From an uncultured Clostridia bacterium (GTDB lineage Bacteria > Bacillota > Clostridia > Lachnospirales > Cellulosilyticaceae), in NCBI GenBank assembly GCA_937921505.1, contig CAKZUB010000094.1:1-46726 (forward strand): a DNA stretch of 46,726 nt. The letters are read 5' to 3'. A program made the translations under genes and the position numbers. Of the stretch, positions 7,418 to 15,141 are shown in pieces; positions within the stretch are counted from its first letter, which is position 1; every line of letters begins with the position of its first letter. The notes under the pieces are model-generated. The model saw nothing but the letters and a program-made list of their open reading frames with translations, searched no databases and was not told where the DNA came from.

Positions 7418-8491
7418 ATGAAAAAAATAATCTTAATAGTACAAATCGCGACTATTTTTATTGGAAGTATTGTTGGAGCCGGGGTTTGCTCAGGAAGAGA
7501 ACTCAATCAATTTTTTGCAACTTATGGCATAGCAGGGTTTTTGGGAATCATATTATGTGGTCTGCTTTATATTATATTTGGTAAACTGATTATAGCTATT
7601 ACTACGCTTAGCAGTGTAAGATCATATAATGAGTTTGTAGATCTTGTGTGTCCAAAGCCCGTAGCAAAGTTTATCAATATTGTTTTAACATTATTTTTAG
7701 TAAGCAGTACTTCTATTATATTAGCGGGAAGTGGTGCTATTATTAATCAGTACTTTGGGGTGCCTAGATGGATAGGGTTTGCCGTGATGATTGCTATAAG
7801 CAGTATATTTTTACTTAGAAATACAGAGGGACTATTTGAAGTTAACAGTATAGTTGTTCCAACACTTATTATTATTATGTCAGCAGTTTTTTTTACATAC
7901 ATTACTCAAAATCCAGGTCAATTCACATATTCTTATTTGTTTATGATGCCTCGGCAAAAAAGTAATTTACTTATCTCTACAATAGTCTATGTAAGTTTTA
8001 ATATATTAACGATAATAGGTGTTTTAGTTCCACTAGCTTATGAACTTCAAAAACCTAAGGAGCTTACACAAGGTATTATAGTAGGGAGTGTTGTACTTAC
8101 ACTTATTAGTATGGCTATTATATTTTTAATGCTTGTTAATCCTTTCTATCCTAAAATGTATGAAATACCGCTGCTCGCAGTAGCTGCTAGAATTAGCAAA
8201 TTGTTGCAAGTAAGTGTTTTAGGGGTTATGTGGCTAGAAATGTTTTCTTCACAGGTCTCTAATATCTATAGTTTATCGCATTTTATGGAAAATAAGTTTC
8301 AAATTAAATATCATGTATCAATATTTCTAGTGGTAGCTATTGCAGCGCCTTTTTCAATGATTGGATTTGCACGACTTGTGGAATTTTTATATCCTTTATA
8401 TGGGGTATTAAGTTTAGTGTTTTTGATGTATTGTTTTATTTTCTATAAGAAAAACAAAAAGGCAGTACTAAGAGCTTATAGACAAGAATAA
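7418..8491 (+). CDS. YkvI-like membrane transporter
   Basis: 357 residues with about ten hydrophobic segments and no signal peptide. The opening TIFIGSIVGAGVCSGREL is the start of the first helix seen in the YkvI/branched-chain amino acid permease branch of the APC superfamily, with a G-rich unwound region where substrate usually binds. The length fits that family. The start follows GGGAGG at a good distance. It stands alone, and a long inverted repeat begins at its stop codon. The substrate is unknown; an amino acid is likely by family. Confidence 0.75.
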   Translation: MKKIILIVQIATIFIGSIVGAGVCSGRELNQFFATYGIAGFLGIILCGLLYIIFGKLIIAITTLSSVRSYNEFVDLVCPKPVAKFINIVLTLFLVSSTSIILAGSGAIINQYFGVPRWIGFAVMIAISSIFLLRNTEGLFEVNSIVVPTLIIIMSAVFFTYITQNPGQFTYSYLFMMPRQKSNLLISTIVYVSFNILTIIGVLVPLAYELQKPKELTQGIIVGSVVLTLISMAIIFLMLVNPFYPKMYEIPLLAVAARISKLLQVSVLGVMWLEMFSSQVSNIYSLSHFMENKFQIKYHVSIFLVVAIAAPFSMIGFARLVEFLYPLYGVLSLVFLMYCFIFYKKNKKAVLRAYRQE

Positions 8492-8541
8492 AGAGGGTGC
8501 CCCAAAGTGTAAGAATTACTTACCTTTTGGGGCACCCTCTT
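8491..8541. terminator. Long inverted repeat after the YkvI-like gene
   Basis: 16-bp arms (8491-8506 and 8526-8541) continue inward into a further 5-bp stem (8509-8513 with 8519-8523). The stop codon overlaps the first base. No T-tract follows on the plus strand, so it may be a transcript-stabilising hairpin or a repeat element rather than a simple terminator. Confidence 0.6.
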
Positions 8542-8662
8542 AGACCCTAACATCTAGCATGCCTAACTATAGTATTAAGGACGATATATTTATTATACAC
8601 ATAGTTACATAATTTATCCAGTAAAAATACCTTTTTTTACTATTATTTTAAGTGGGCAATTT

Positions 8663-9418
8663 TTATTGTTCTTTACTGATTAATATATCCTCTTCAAATT
8701 CACACTCATATTGTTCAGAAAACTCATCTTGATAAGTGCCGCATCCGTGTTTCAAACCATTTTTAAATTCTCCGATATATTTGTGATGGTTAGGATAAGT
8801 GATCATACCTTTTCCAGTCATGGCTCCATCTATAAAATCTCCTCTGTAGACTGTACCATTAGGCCAGGTAAATACTCCCTTGCCATGAGGAACACCGGCT
8901 ACGATATCACCTTCATAGGCACCATCTTCTATATGTAATTTACCTATTCCTGTTTCTATACCATCGCGAAAGTCACCTTCGTAGGTATCACCATTAGCAT
9001 AGTGAGCCTTACCAGTGCCTTGCATACGATCATTTAGAAAGTTGCCTTCATAGATAGTACCATCTTTTGTATGCAGTTTGCCTCGGCCTTCCATAAGTCC
9101 ATTTGTAAAACGCCCTGTATAGTATGAACCGTCTGCCCAGTAACATGTACCCATTCCTGTTCTTTCACCTTTATAGAATTCTCCTTCATAAATAGCATCG
9201 TTATCGAGATAGCACTTGCCTTTGCCGTGAGGTGCGCCCATAACAAAGGGACCCTCATAACAAAGCTTGCCGGATTCGTTATAATATTTTCCAAGACCAT
9301 GAAAGTTAGCACCTTTAATGCTGCCTTCATACATCACTTTTCCATTTTTATGATACCAAATTTCATCATTATAAACATCTTTAGGTCCAAATATTAAAGA
9401 TTTTATTTTCTTTAGCAT
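8663..9418 (-). CDS. MORN-repeat protein
   Basis: 251 residues. After a short N-terminal leader (LIFGPKDVYNDEIWYHKNGK) the protein is almost wholly MORN repeats of about 23 residues, with the recurring pattern YEGxFxxGxxxGxGxxxxxDG, about nine copies. There is no signal peptide or membrane segment. MORN repeats form an elongated beta hairpin stack that binds proteins or lipids. No enzymatic domain is attached. The start follows AAGGAG. It lies just after spmB on the same strand (62 bp), so sporulation-linked expression is possible but not shown. Confidence 0.85.
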   Translation of the reverse strand: MLKKIKSLIFGPKDVYNDEIWYHKNGKVMYEGSIKGANFHGLGKYYNESGKLCYEGPFVMGAPHGKGKCYLDNDAIYEGEFYKGERTGMGTCYWADGSYYTGRFTNGLMEGRGKLHTKDGTIYEGNFLNDRMQGTGKAHYANGDTYEGDFRDGIETGIGKLHIEDGAYEGDIVAGVPHGKGVFTWPNGTVYRGDFIDGAMTGKGMITYPNHHKYIGEFKNGLKHGCGTYQDEFSEQYECEFEEDILISKEQ

Positions 9419-9480
9419 AGTGATTTCTCCTTAAAGCTTAATTACCTTTATTATAACACTTTTATAAAAAAAGTAATACA

Positions 9481-10014
9481 TTATATTCCAAAAATCCATA
9501 GAGCAAGATAATAAGAGGCTATTATACCAATCAAAGTTGCTAGGAGAGCTCCAGCTAGGGTATAACGACTATTTTTAATTTTAACACTCATAAAGTATAC
9601 GGATAGGGTATAGAATATCGTTTCAGTGCAGCCAAACATAATAGAGACAAGCCTTCCTATAAATGAGTCGGGACCATAAGTTTTAAACGTATCTAGAATA
9701 AGACCTGTTGCAGCAGAGGAGGAAAAAGTTCGCATAAGCGCAATAGGGACAACTTCATCTGGGAAATTGGACCAACTAAAAAGAGGACTGATGAGGCGTG
9801 AGATACCATCCAGCCCCCCAGAACTTCTAAGCATACCCACTGCCATCATAAGCCCAATAAGGGTAGGCAAAATATCTACAGTCACCTTTAAGCCATCAGC
9901 AGCTCCTTCAATAAAAGCTTCATAGACATTCACATTTTTTAAAAGTCCATAAATGACTATGCCTAACATAATAATAGGAATAATCCAATCAGATAGCCAA
10001 ACAAAAAATATCAT
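9481..10014 (-). CDS. spmB: Spore maturation protein B
   Basis: 177 residues, membrane protein with several hydrophobic segments and the conserved stretch RTFSSSAATGLILDTFKTYGPDS. It belongs to the nucleoside-recognition (Gate) domain family. In Bacillus the SpmA/SpmB pair is needed for spore core dehydration and heat resistance. It begins 2 bp after spmA, so the two are translated from one message. Confidence 0.93.
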   Translation of the reverse strand: MIFFVWLSDWIIPIIMLGIVIYGLLKNVNVYEAFIEGAADGLKVTVDILPTLIGLMMAVGMLRSSGGLDGISRLISPLFSWSNFPDEVVPIALMRTFSSSAATGLILDTFKTYGPDSFIGRLVSIMFGCTETIFYTLSVYFMSVKIKNSRYTLAGALLATLIGIIASYYLALWIFGI

Positions 10015-10016
10015 TT

Positions 10017-10595
10017 TTAACGCTCCTTCCTATACATAATTTTTGCAAATAGAACGGCTGCGAGTGTAGAACATAATGTGGCGATAATACAAGGAGCGAT
10101 AATTTCGGTAGGATTTGCTGAGCCATACGAAGTTCTGTAAGAAATCATATTAATAGAGATAAGCTGTACAGAGGAAATATTTATAATTAAAAACATACAC
10201 ATTGAATGACTGGCAATGTGTTTGCTTTTATTAAGTTTTTGCAGTTCAGTCATTGCTTTAAGTCCAGGTGGCGTTGCGGCCCAACCAAGTCCTAGAAAAT
10301 TAGCAATAAGATTAGTTGCTATGTATTTTCTTGCAGGGTGTCCTTTAGGGACTTCTGGGAATAAGAAGTCTAATATAGGATTCATTTTACGCGAAAGAGC
10401 ATCTATTAGCTTAGCTTTTTCCGCAATACGCATAATTCCCATCCATAGGGCAACTATCCCACCCATCTTTACACATAACATAACAGCATCTTGGGCAGAG
10501 GTAAGGGCTGAGGCTGTAACTTGTTGCATGCCACCCCTAAAGCCTGAAACAAGTATAGAAAAGATGATCATAAAACTCCATAAATAATTTAACAT
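10017..10595 (-). CDS. spmA: Spore maturation protein A
   Basis: 192 residues, multi-pass membrane protein of the same Gate-domain family as its neighbour, with the motif NLIANFLGLGWAATPPGLKAM. The start follows AAGGAGGG. The spmA-spmB order matches that in other spore formers and is the clearest sporulation marker in the window. It is probably transcribed from the gap at 10596-10760, where CATATATTT on the minus strand could be a mother-cell -10; that is uncertain. Confidence 0.93.
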   Translation of the reverse strand: MLNYLWSFMIIFSILVSGFRGGMQQVTASALTSAQDAVMLCVKMGGIVALWMGIMRIAEKAKLIDALSRKMNPILDFLFPEVPKGHPARKYIATNLIANFLGLGWAATPPGLKAMTELQKLNKSKHIASHSMCMFLIINISSVQLISINMISYRTSYGSANPTEIIAPCIIATLCSTLAAVLFAKIMYRKER

Positions 10596-10951
10596 AAAGC
10601 CCTCCTTAAAAAATCAATGTCTAGAAATTATGATATAGGTTGTCTTTACAAATATATGCGCGACAAAAGATAACATGTACACTTTTTATTTTAAAGCATG
10701 GAAAGGAATGCCAAAATTGTAAATGGTGAAAAAAATTTGTAAGATCAATAAAATTAATTTTCTACATTAAAATTTAAAAAAACTGGAACCATTTTAGGAT
10801 TCGACAAATATTATATTATAAACTAGCATGATTTTTTGAAAAAGTCTAAAAAGATGTCAGAAGATAATTGACTTTTATTGCTAATTATGGTACTTTATAA
10901 TTATTGTTAGATGGAAAAAATTGAGAGAATAGTTAAAGGGAGAGGATATTA
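10596..10951. other. Divergent intergenic region, spmA / AbrB-like gene
   Basis: There is no gene here. It is strongly AT-rich. A Spo0A-box heptamer TGTCGAA lies on the minus strand (10806-10800). TTGACT at 10868-10873 precedes a weak TACTTT 17 bases on, a possible promoter for the AbrB-like gene. No hairpin, repeat or RNA gene was recognised. Confidence 0.5.
10800..10806 (-). promoter_or_regulatory. Possible Spo0A box
   Basis: An exact TGTCGAA on the minus strand between spmA and the AbrB-like gene. Spo0A commonly represses abrB genes. A 7-base match is expected a few times by chance in a window of this size, so context is the only support. Confidence 0.25.
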
Positions 10952-11215
10952 GTGAAATCAACAGGAGTAGTAAGAAAAGTAGACGAATTAGGGCGAGTAG
11001 TGTTACCAATTGAATTAAGAAGAAATTTAGATATTAACGAAAAAGATGCTTTAGAGATCTTTGTAGATGAAGACAGAATTATACTTAAAAAATATGAGCC
11101 AGCAGATATTTTTAATGGCAGTATGGAAGACCTTATCGAGTATAAAGGTAAGAAGATATCTAGAAAGACTATATTAGAGATTGTAAGAATAGCAGGCATT
11201 AAGATTGTAGAATAG
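10952..11215 (+). CDS. AbrB-family transition-state regulator
   Basis: 87 residues. The N-terminal half is the AbrB/SpoVT swapped-hairpin DNA-binding domain (STGVVRKVDELGRVVLPIELRRNL). The C-terminal half (about 50-87) ends KISRKTILEIVRIAGIKIVE and is longer than the bare domain. The start is GTG, chosen because AAAGGGAGAGG stands before it and the next in-frame starts would cut into the domain. Such proteins repress or tune stationary-phase and sporulation genes by binding AT-rich promoters as dimers or tetramers. It is monocistronic with its own terminator; divergent from spmA. Confidence 0.92.
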   Translation: MKSTGVVRKVDELGRVVLPIELRRNLDINEKDALEIFVDEDRIILKKYEPADIFNGSMEDLIEYKGKKISRKTILEIVRIAGIKIVE

Positions 11216-11225
11216 TTTAAAAAAG

Positions 11226-11259
11226 AAAAGACCTATTATGTGAAGGTCTTTTTTTTTCG
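11226..11259 (+). terminator. Terminator of the AbrB-like gene
   Basis: AAAAGACCT pairs with AGGTCTTTT (11226-11234 with 11244-11252) around a 9-base loop and runs into a tract of nine T. A standard intrinsic terminator, 10 bp after the stop codon. Confidence 0.9.
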
Positions 11260-11322
11260 TGTACAAACTATAATAGTATAGTAGTGTAAATAATAAAGCT
11301 ATACGATATCTTCTTAATTATG

Positions 11323-11331
11323 TGGTATAAT
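11323..11331 (+). promoter_or_regulatory. Extended -10 promoter of the RelA/SpoT-domain gene
   Basis: TGG followed by TATAAT (11326-11331) fits an extended -10 element; no good -35 is seen. The predicted start is near 11338, just before the first double-hairpin unit, so both units would be in the mRNA leader. Confidence 0.5.
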
Positions 11332-11348
11332 GAGAAAGATGGGCAATG

Positions 11349-11497
11349 TTGAAAGGAAAACGCTTTCAACTTTTTATTTGTGGCATTATCACAAGAGGAG
11401 CTTGTAATATGCATGGGTATAAGTTTGAAAGAAAAGCACTTTCAACTTTTTATTTAAGGCAGTATTACAAGAGGAGCTTGTAATATGCAGGGGTATA
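11349..11497 (+). repeat. Two tandem 76-bp double-hairpin units (copies A and B)
   Basis: Each unit starts TTGAAAG, a 7-base loop, CTTTCAA and then TTTTTATTT, which is terminator-like. A second stem follows, with loop AGGAG flanked by ACAAG/CTTGT, ending ATGCA(T/G)GGGTATA. The first hairpins lie at 11349-11369 and 11425-11445, a period of 76. The second stem of B is TATTACAAG/CTTGTAATA, with a bulged G at its base. A third, inverted copy lies at 5269-5334. Confidence 0.85.
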
Positions 11498-11540
11498 ATA
11501 TATAAATAGAGAAGTAAGGGGTAAGGAGGTAAATCATTAC

Positions 11541-13025
11541 ATGGAATTAAAATTATTTGGTTTTATAGAAGAAATTTTAAATACATTAGAAGATATGAAG
11601 GAAAATTTAGAAGAAGTCAGTGAAGAACTCGAGGTGTTCTTTGAACAACTTTTATATACTGCAAATAAAGGCTATATTAATATAAACACTAGAGTTAAGT
11701 CTAGAAAAAGCTTAAAAGAAAAAATAATAAGAAACGATTATTATCAAAAGTATGATACTAAAGAAAAGTTATTTGATAATACGCCGGATATTATAGGACT
11801 AAGATTGGAATGTAGGTTTATTCAGGATGAAACGGAAATTTATAAGTTTCTTAAAAAATGTTTTAGTGAAAAAGTAGAGGAATTTGAAGATCATTATTGT
11901 AATCCCTGTAATCCAAATATCATCCTTGATCTTGGAAGTAAACAGCCTAAAGAACAAAAAAATGGTATCAAGATGTACCGGATTGATGGTAAATTTTTAG
12001 GAGGACGAAAAAATATCAATTTTGAAATTCAAATTAAATCACTCGTTAATATTTTTTGGAGTGAAATTGAGCATAAAGTCATTTATAAAAATTATAACTA
12101 TGTGATAGCAGATGCTTTTTATAAGGATATCATGAAGGCTATCAATAATAGTTTAACAACTATTGATCAACAACTACTGCTTATATCTAATCAGTTTGAT
12201 ACAGGAGATACAAATTCTTTTGATAAAAGGGAAGAGCAGCTAGAAAATTTATTATCAAAGATTATTTACGATATTTTTGCAGCTAGGATTAAAGATAGTA
12301 TAGGGGTATTAGTAGACTTTAGAAAATCTTGTGAGGCAATCGTTAAATATGTGCTTAGAAATCCTCTAGATAATAATATAGAAAGTTATAATCACAACTT
12401 AATGATAGGTGTTGATAGATTAAGACAGCTTGATCAGAGTAAAATTAATTTTAAAGAGCAAATAGTATTTGAAAGAGAACCAATTTTTCAAAGTAAGTGT
12501 GCAAGTGCTCTAGGTAACCACATTAAAGAGTGTATGAATGAAGAATTTCAGTGGAGCTTATTTTTTAGAGTTTTATTTGAGATAGAACTCGGGAATAATG
12601 TAGAGGATTTTGAGAATTTCATTCATTACTATACTGAGAAAATCTATTGTAAAATAGCATCTAATAGACTATGTTCTAATTTCACTGTAGAAGAAACCCA
12701 AAGTATTTCAGATACGTTGATGCTTCAATTTGTAGATATTTTTATAAAGGTTAATTCAGTAGAACTATTATATGATAATGTAGTTGAGCAAATTATAAGA
12801 AAAATGAATATTGTAATAGATGCTTTATATAGAAATATTTTGACTTTTGAGCAGTGGGAAGATGAAAAAGATATTTATTTAACACTTTTAGAGCTTAGAT
12901 TATTTACGCTTTTTAGTGTGGATATAAAGCCTGAGAAGGTATTAGACTTTTTGGAGAGGGTAAGATATAGCAAGTCTAATATTGAGATGCCTAAGGGGAT
13001 GCTTAAGTATATTTATAAGATTTAG
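11541..13025 (+). CDS. RelA/SpoT-domain protein with a long C-terminal region
   Basis: 494 residues. Residues about 40-190 match the RelA/SpoT nucleotidyltransferase fold: VKSRKSLKEKI (about 52-62), DIIGLRL (about 83) with the Mg-binding Asp, and FEIQIKSLVNIFWSEIEH (about 160) with the catalytic Glu. The nucleotide-stacking NGYxSxH element is altered: here it is NGIKMY (about 141), so synthesis of (p)ppGpp is uncertain. There is no HD hydrolase, TGS or ACT domain. Residues 200-494 are mostly helical and not recognised. An AAGGAGGT site lies 10 bases before the start. The leader contains tandem terminator-like hairpins. It could be a small alarmone synthetase, a relative making another nucleotide, or an inactive binding protein. 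Confidence 0.75.
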   Translation: MELKLFGFIEEILNTLEDMKENLEEVSEELEVFFEQLLYTANKGYININTRVKSRKSLKEKIIRNDYYQKYDTKEKLFDNTPDIIGLRLECRFIQDETEIYKFLKKCFSEKVEEFEDHYCNPCNPNIILDLGSKQPKEQKNGIKMYRIDGKFLGGRKNINFEIQIKSLVNIFWSEIEHKVIYKNYNYVIADAFYKDIMKAINNSLTTIDQQLLLISNQFDTGDTNSFDKREEQLENLLSKIIYDIFAARIKDSIGVLVDFRKSCEAIVKYVLRNPLDNNIESYNHNLMIGVDRLRQLDQSKINFKEQIVFEREPIFQSKCASALGNHIKECMNEEFQWSLFFRVLFEIELGNNVEDFENFIHYYTEKIYCKIASNRLCSNFTVEETQSISDTLMLQFVDIFIKVNSVELLYDNVVEQIIRKMNIVIDALYRNILTFEQWEDEKDIYLTLLELRLFTLFSVDIKPEKVLDFLERVRYSKSNIEMPKGMLKYIYKI

Positions 13026-13126
13026 GGGTTTACAACGTCCGCAAGGGGGTTATGATAGTATCTCACGCGTCTTTGTCACACGTATCCAAGTCGACTCGCG
13101 AGATACTATCATAACCCCCTGCTATT
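13026..13126 (+). repeat. Long-stem structured repeat, copy E1
   Basis: It starts GGGTTT next to the stop codon of the RelA/SpoT-domain gene and contains CGTCCGC. A perfect 21-bp stem (13044-13064 with 13100-13120) encloses a 35-base loop with TCCAAGTCG, and the unit ends GCTATT. A T-run follows, so it could act as a terminator for this gene. An inverted relative lies at 23959-24063 with compensatory stem changes. Confidence 0.8.
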
Positions 13127-13156
13127 TTTATGTAGAGGTGAGGATTTTGAAAAGAG

Positions 13157-13180
13157 AAGGGTAAATTTTTGCCAACCCTT
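13157..13180 (-). terminator. Weak terminator of the small membrane protein gene
   Basis: AAGGGT and ACCCTT (13157-13162 and 13175-13180) pair across a 12-base loop. On the minus strand CTCTTTTC follows. It overlaps the stop codon of the minus-strand gene. The T-run is poor. Confidence 0.4.
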
Positions 13181-13385
13181 AAATTTCTTTGTCAAATAAG
13201 CCTAGAAGTAACAATACAACCCCTATTATCATGAAAAGCATGAACAAGTAATAGGTAGGAATAGTTGTAAATTCTCCACTTGTGTTTGCATAAAATGTTG
13301 TTTGTTCTAAATTTCCAATGGCGGAACCTATTGATCCGCTAATAAGTAGTCCGGTGCCTGCAATTACTTTTTTTAATCCTTTCAT
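13179..13385 (-). CDS. Small two-helix membrane protein
   Basis: 68 residues: a basic start MKGLKK, a first hydrophobic helix (VIAGTGLLISGSIGSAIG), a short outward segment, then a second helix (YLFMLFMIIGVVLLLLGLF) ending DKEI. The start is at 13385, where GGAGG lies upstream; the longer open frame would overlap pepT by 46 bp and has no ribosome site. No family was recognised. It follows pepT at 62 bp on the same strand. Confidence 0.75.
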   Translation of the reverse strand: MKGLKKVIAGTGLLISGSIGSAIGNLEQTTFYANTSGEFTTIPTYYLFMLFMIIGVVLLLLGLFDKEI

Positions 13386-13447
13386 AGAAACCTCCAATTC
13401 TAGATAGAGCTTAATTATATCAGTAACTTCTTTATAAAATTTACATT

Positions 13448-14665
13448 TTAAGCTGCATAGCGTTTCAAAATTTCTAAAATAATTTGCGTACACTTATCCA
13501 TACCTTCTACTGTAGTATGCTCAAAAGATCCATGATAAGCATAACCTCCTGTGCCAAGGTTAGGACATGGCAAACCCATATAACTTAAAGTTGCGCCATC
13601 CGTTCCCCCACGCATAGGCGATATATGTGGCGTAATGCCTAATTCTTTTACAGCCTCTATTGCATTTTCAACAAGATGAAAGTAGGGTTTAATAACTTCC
13701 AGCATATTCCTGTAACGATCTGTTATAGTAAGTTTTACTGTTCCTCTGCCATACTTCTCATTAAGCAATTTTTCTATAAGCTGTAAGCTTTCTTTTCTTC
13801 CTTTGAATAGTTCAGTGCTGTGGTCACGCAAACTATAAGCCATTGTTGCTTTTTCTGAATCTCCTTCTATACTGCGTAAGAAATAAAATCCCTCATAGTC
13901 CTGGGTGTATTCTGGTTTTTCACCACCAGGCAGCATACTATTAAGTTCGAATGCCACATTGAGCGCATTAATCATTTTGTTCTTGGCTGATCCTGGATGA
14001 ACACATACCCCTTGTATTTCTATGTACGCTTCAGCAGCATTAAAGTTTTCATAAGTAATTTCTCCTTCTTCACTCCCATCAACTGTATATGCAAAGTCTA
14101 CACCAAAACCCTTTACATCAAATAATGCTGCCCCTTTTCCTACTTCCTCATCTGGCGTAAAAGCTATCCCTATTTTTCCATGAGGGATATTTTCAGTAAG
14201 AATTATTTCACACGCTGTTAGGATCTCGGCAATACCTGCCTTATCATCTGCTCCAAGAAGTGTTGTGCCGTCTGTTGTAATTAATGTCCTGCCTTTTAGT
14301 GATTTCAAATGTGGAAAACGTTCTGGGGATAAAATGGCATTACTGCCTTTTAAAAGTACATCTTCTCCATTATAGTTTGGAATTAATTGTACTTTGACAT
14401 CTTTACCACTTGCTGTTGGAGACGTATCCATATGTGCAATAAGTCCAATACTCATCTTATCTTCATAGCCTTTGGTAGCGGGGATAATCCCATAGACATA
14501 GCAGTCCTTTGTTACTCTAACCTCCTCAATACCTAATTCCTTCATCTCTTTCACAAGGATATTGGCTAAATCGAATTGTCTTTCGGTTGTTGGACAGCTA
14601 TTTGAATCTTCTTCTGATGTTGTATGAATAGCAACATATTTTAATAATCGTTCATAGGCTTTCAT
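13448..14665 (-). CDS. pepT: Peptidase T (tripeptide aminopeptidase)
   Basis: 405 residues, the normal length. M20 metallopeptidase that removes the N-terminal residue from tripeptides in the cytosol. Zinc-site elements are visible: IAHMDTSP, LLGADDKAG, FTPDEEVGKGA, VDGSEEGEITYENFNA and the C-terminal HGSFEHTT. The dimerisation lid contains HPGSAKNKMINA. The start at 14665 follows AAGGAG; sixteen extra residues upstream in frame have no ribosome site. Confidence 0.95.
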   Translation of the reverse strand: MKAYERLLKYVAIHTTSEEDSNSCPTTERQFDLANILVKEMKELGIEEVRVTKDCYVYGIIPATKGYEDKMSIGLIAHMDTSPTASGKDVKVQLIPNYNGEDVLLKGSNAILSPERFPHLKSLKGRTLITTDGTTLLGADDKAGIAEILTACEIILTENIPHGKIGIAFTPDEEVGKGAALFDVKGFGVDFAYTVDGSEEGEITYENFNAAEAYIEIQGVCVHPGSAKNKMINALNVAFELNSMLPGGEKPEYTQDYEGFYFLRSIEGDSEKATMAYSLRDHSTELFKGRKESLQLIEKLLNEKYGRGTVKLTITDRYRNMLEVIKPYFHLVENAIEAVKELGITPHISPMRGGTDGATLSYMGLPCPNLGTGGYAYHGSFEHTTVEGMDKCTQIILEILKRYAA

Positions 14666-14847
14666 TCTTGTAATCTCCTTTTGAGTAATAATATCTGCCT
14701 TTAAGTATATCATGTTTTAAGATGTCTAGTGCAGTCTATTGACTGACTCATAACGTAAAAGAAACTACCCGTCTGTATCGATAGTTCATACTTGAAAATA
14801 ACAGACACTGTCTGATGAATTATGAATGGTGGGTCAGTTTTAAGTAT

Positions 14848-14948
14848 AAATCAACAAGGAGAAGCAGTTTAAACAAGGTGTAGATGAGATGTTTAATCAA
14901 ATTGGATCTAATATTGGTGTATTAGTATCAAAAATGAAAAGAAGTTAG
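14848..14948 (+). pseudogene. Probable 3' remnant of a lost gene
   Basis: After an in-frame stop, an open stretch of 32 codons reads KQFKQGVDEMFNQIGSNIGV and ends at TAG (14946). It has no usable start or ribosome site, and a hairpin with T-run follows 10 bp on, as after a real gene. The origin is not recognised. It may be what is left of a gene replaced by the hsd island. Confidence 0.35.
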
Positions 14949-14957
14949 GAATAGCCG

Positions 14958-14995
14958 AGCATCTAGTCCTGAGAATGGAGTGAGGTGCTTTTTGT
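14958..14995 (+). terminator. Terminator-like hairpin
   Basis: AGCATCT pairs with AGGTGCT (one G-T pair) across a 22-base loop and is followed by TTTTTGTT. It supports the idea that a gene once ended just upstream. Confidence 0.5.
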
Positions 14996-15141
14996 TATAT
15001 CTCACTCAATTATAAAAGTTAGTAATGAAAAAATAGTCTGAAAATGTTACAATGTAAATAGTATGATTAGGGAAATAATTAGTCATTTGAGACATAGGTT
15101 AAAAAAGAATTCTAAAAATATAAATAGATATGAGGAAACAT

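Larger units (their letters stand above)
11216..11540 (+). other. Leader region of the RelA/SpoT-domain gene
   Basis: It holds the AbrB-like terminator (11226-11259), an extended -10 promoter near 11326, then two tandem 76-bp double-hairpin units, and the AAGGAGGT site of the next gene. It has no coding capacity. Confidence 0.75.
14666..15141. other. Intergenic region before hsdM, with a gene remnant
   Basis: It holds a short C-terminal reading-frame remnant (14848-14948) followed by a terminator-like hairpin (14958-14995). Then comes AT-rich DNA, presumably with the hsdM promoter; TATGAT at 15062 is the best -10, with a poor -35. This may be the left edge of the restriction-modification island. 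Confidence 0.5.

Noticed and set aside
8491..8541. Long hairpin as a further member of the structured repeat families
   Set aside because: Stem and loop share no sequence with E1/E2 or the 58-bp palindrome, and only one copy was seen.
11349..11371. CcpA (cre) site in the first tandem unit
   Set aside because: One strand matches the cre pattern at 14 of 15 places, but the match comes from the terminator-like hairpin itself and is not kept in the other two copies.
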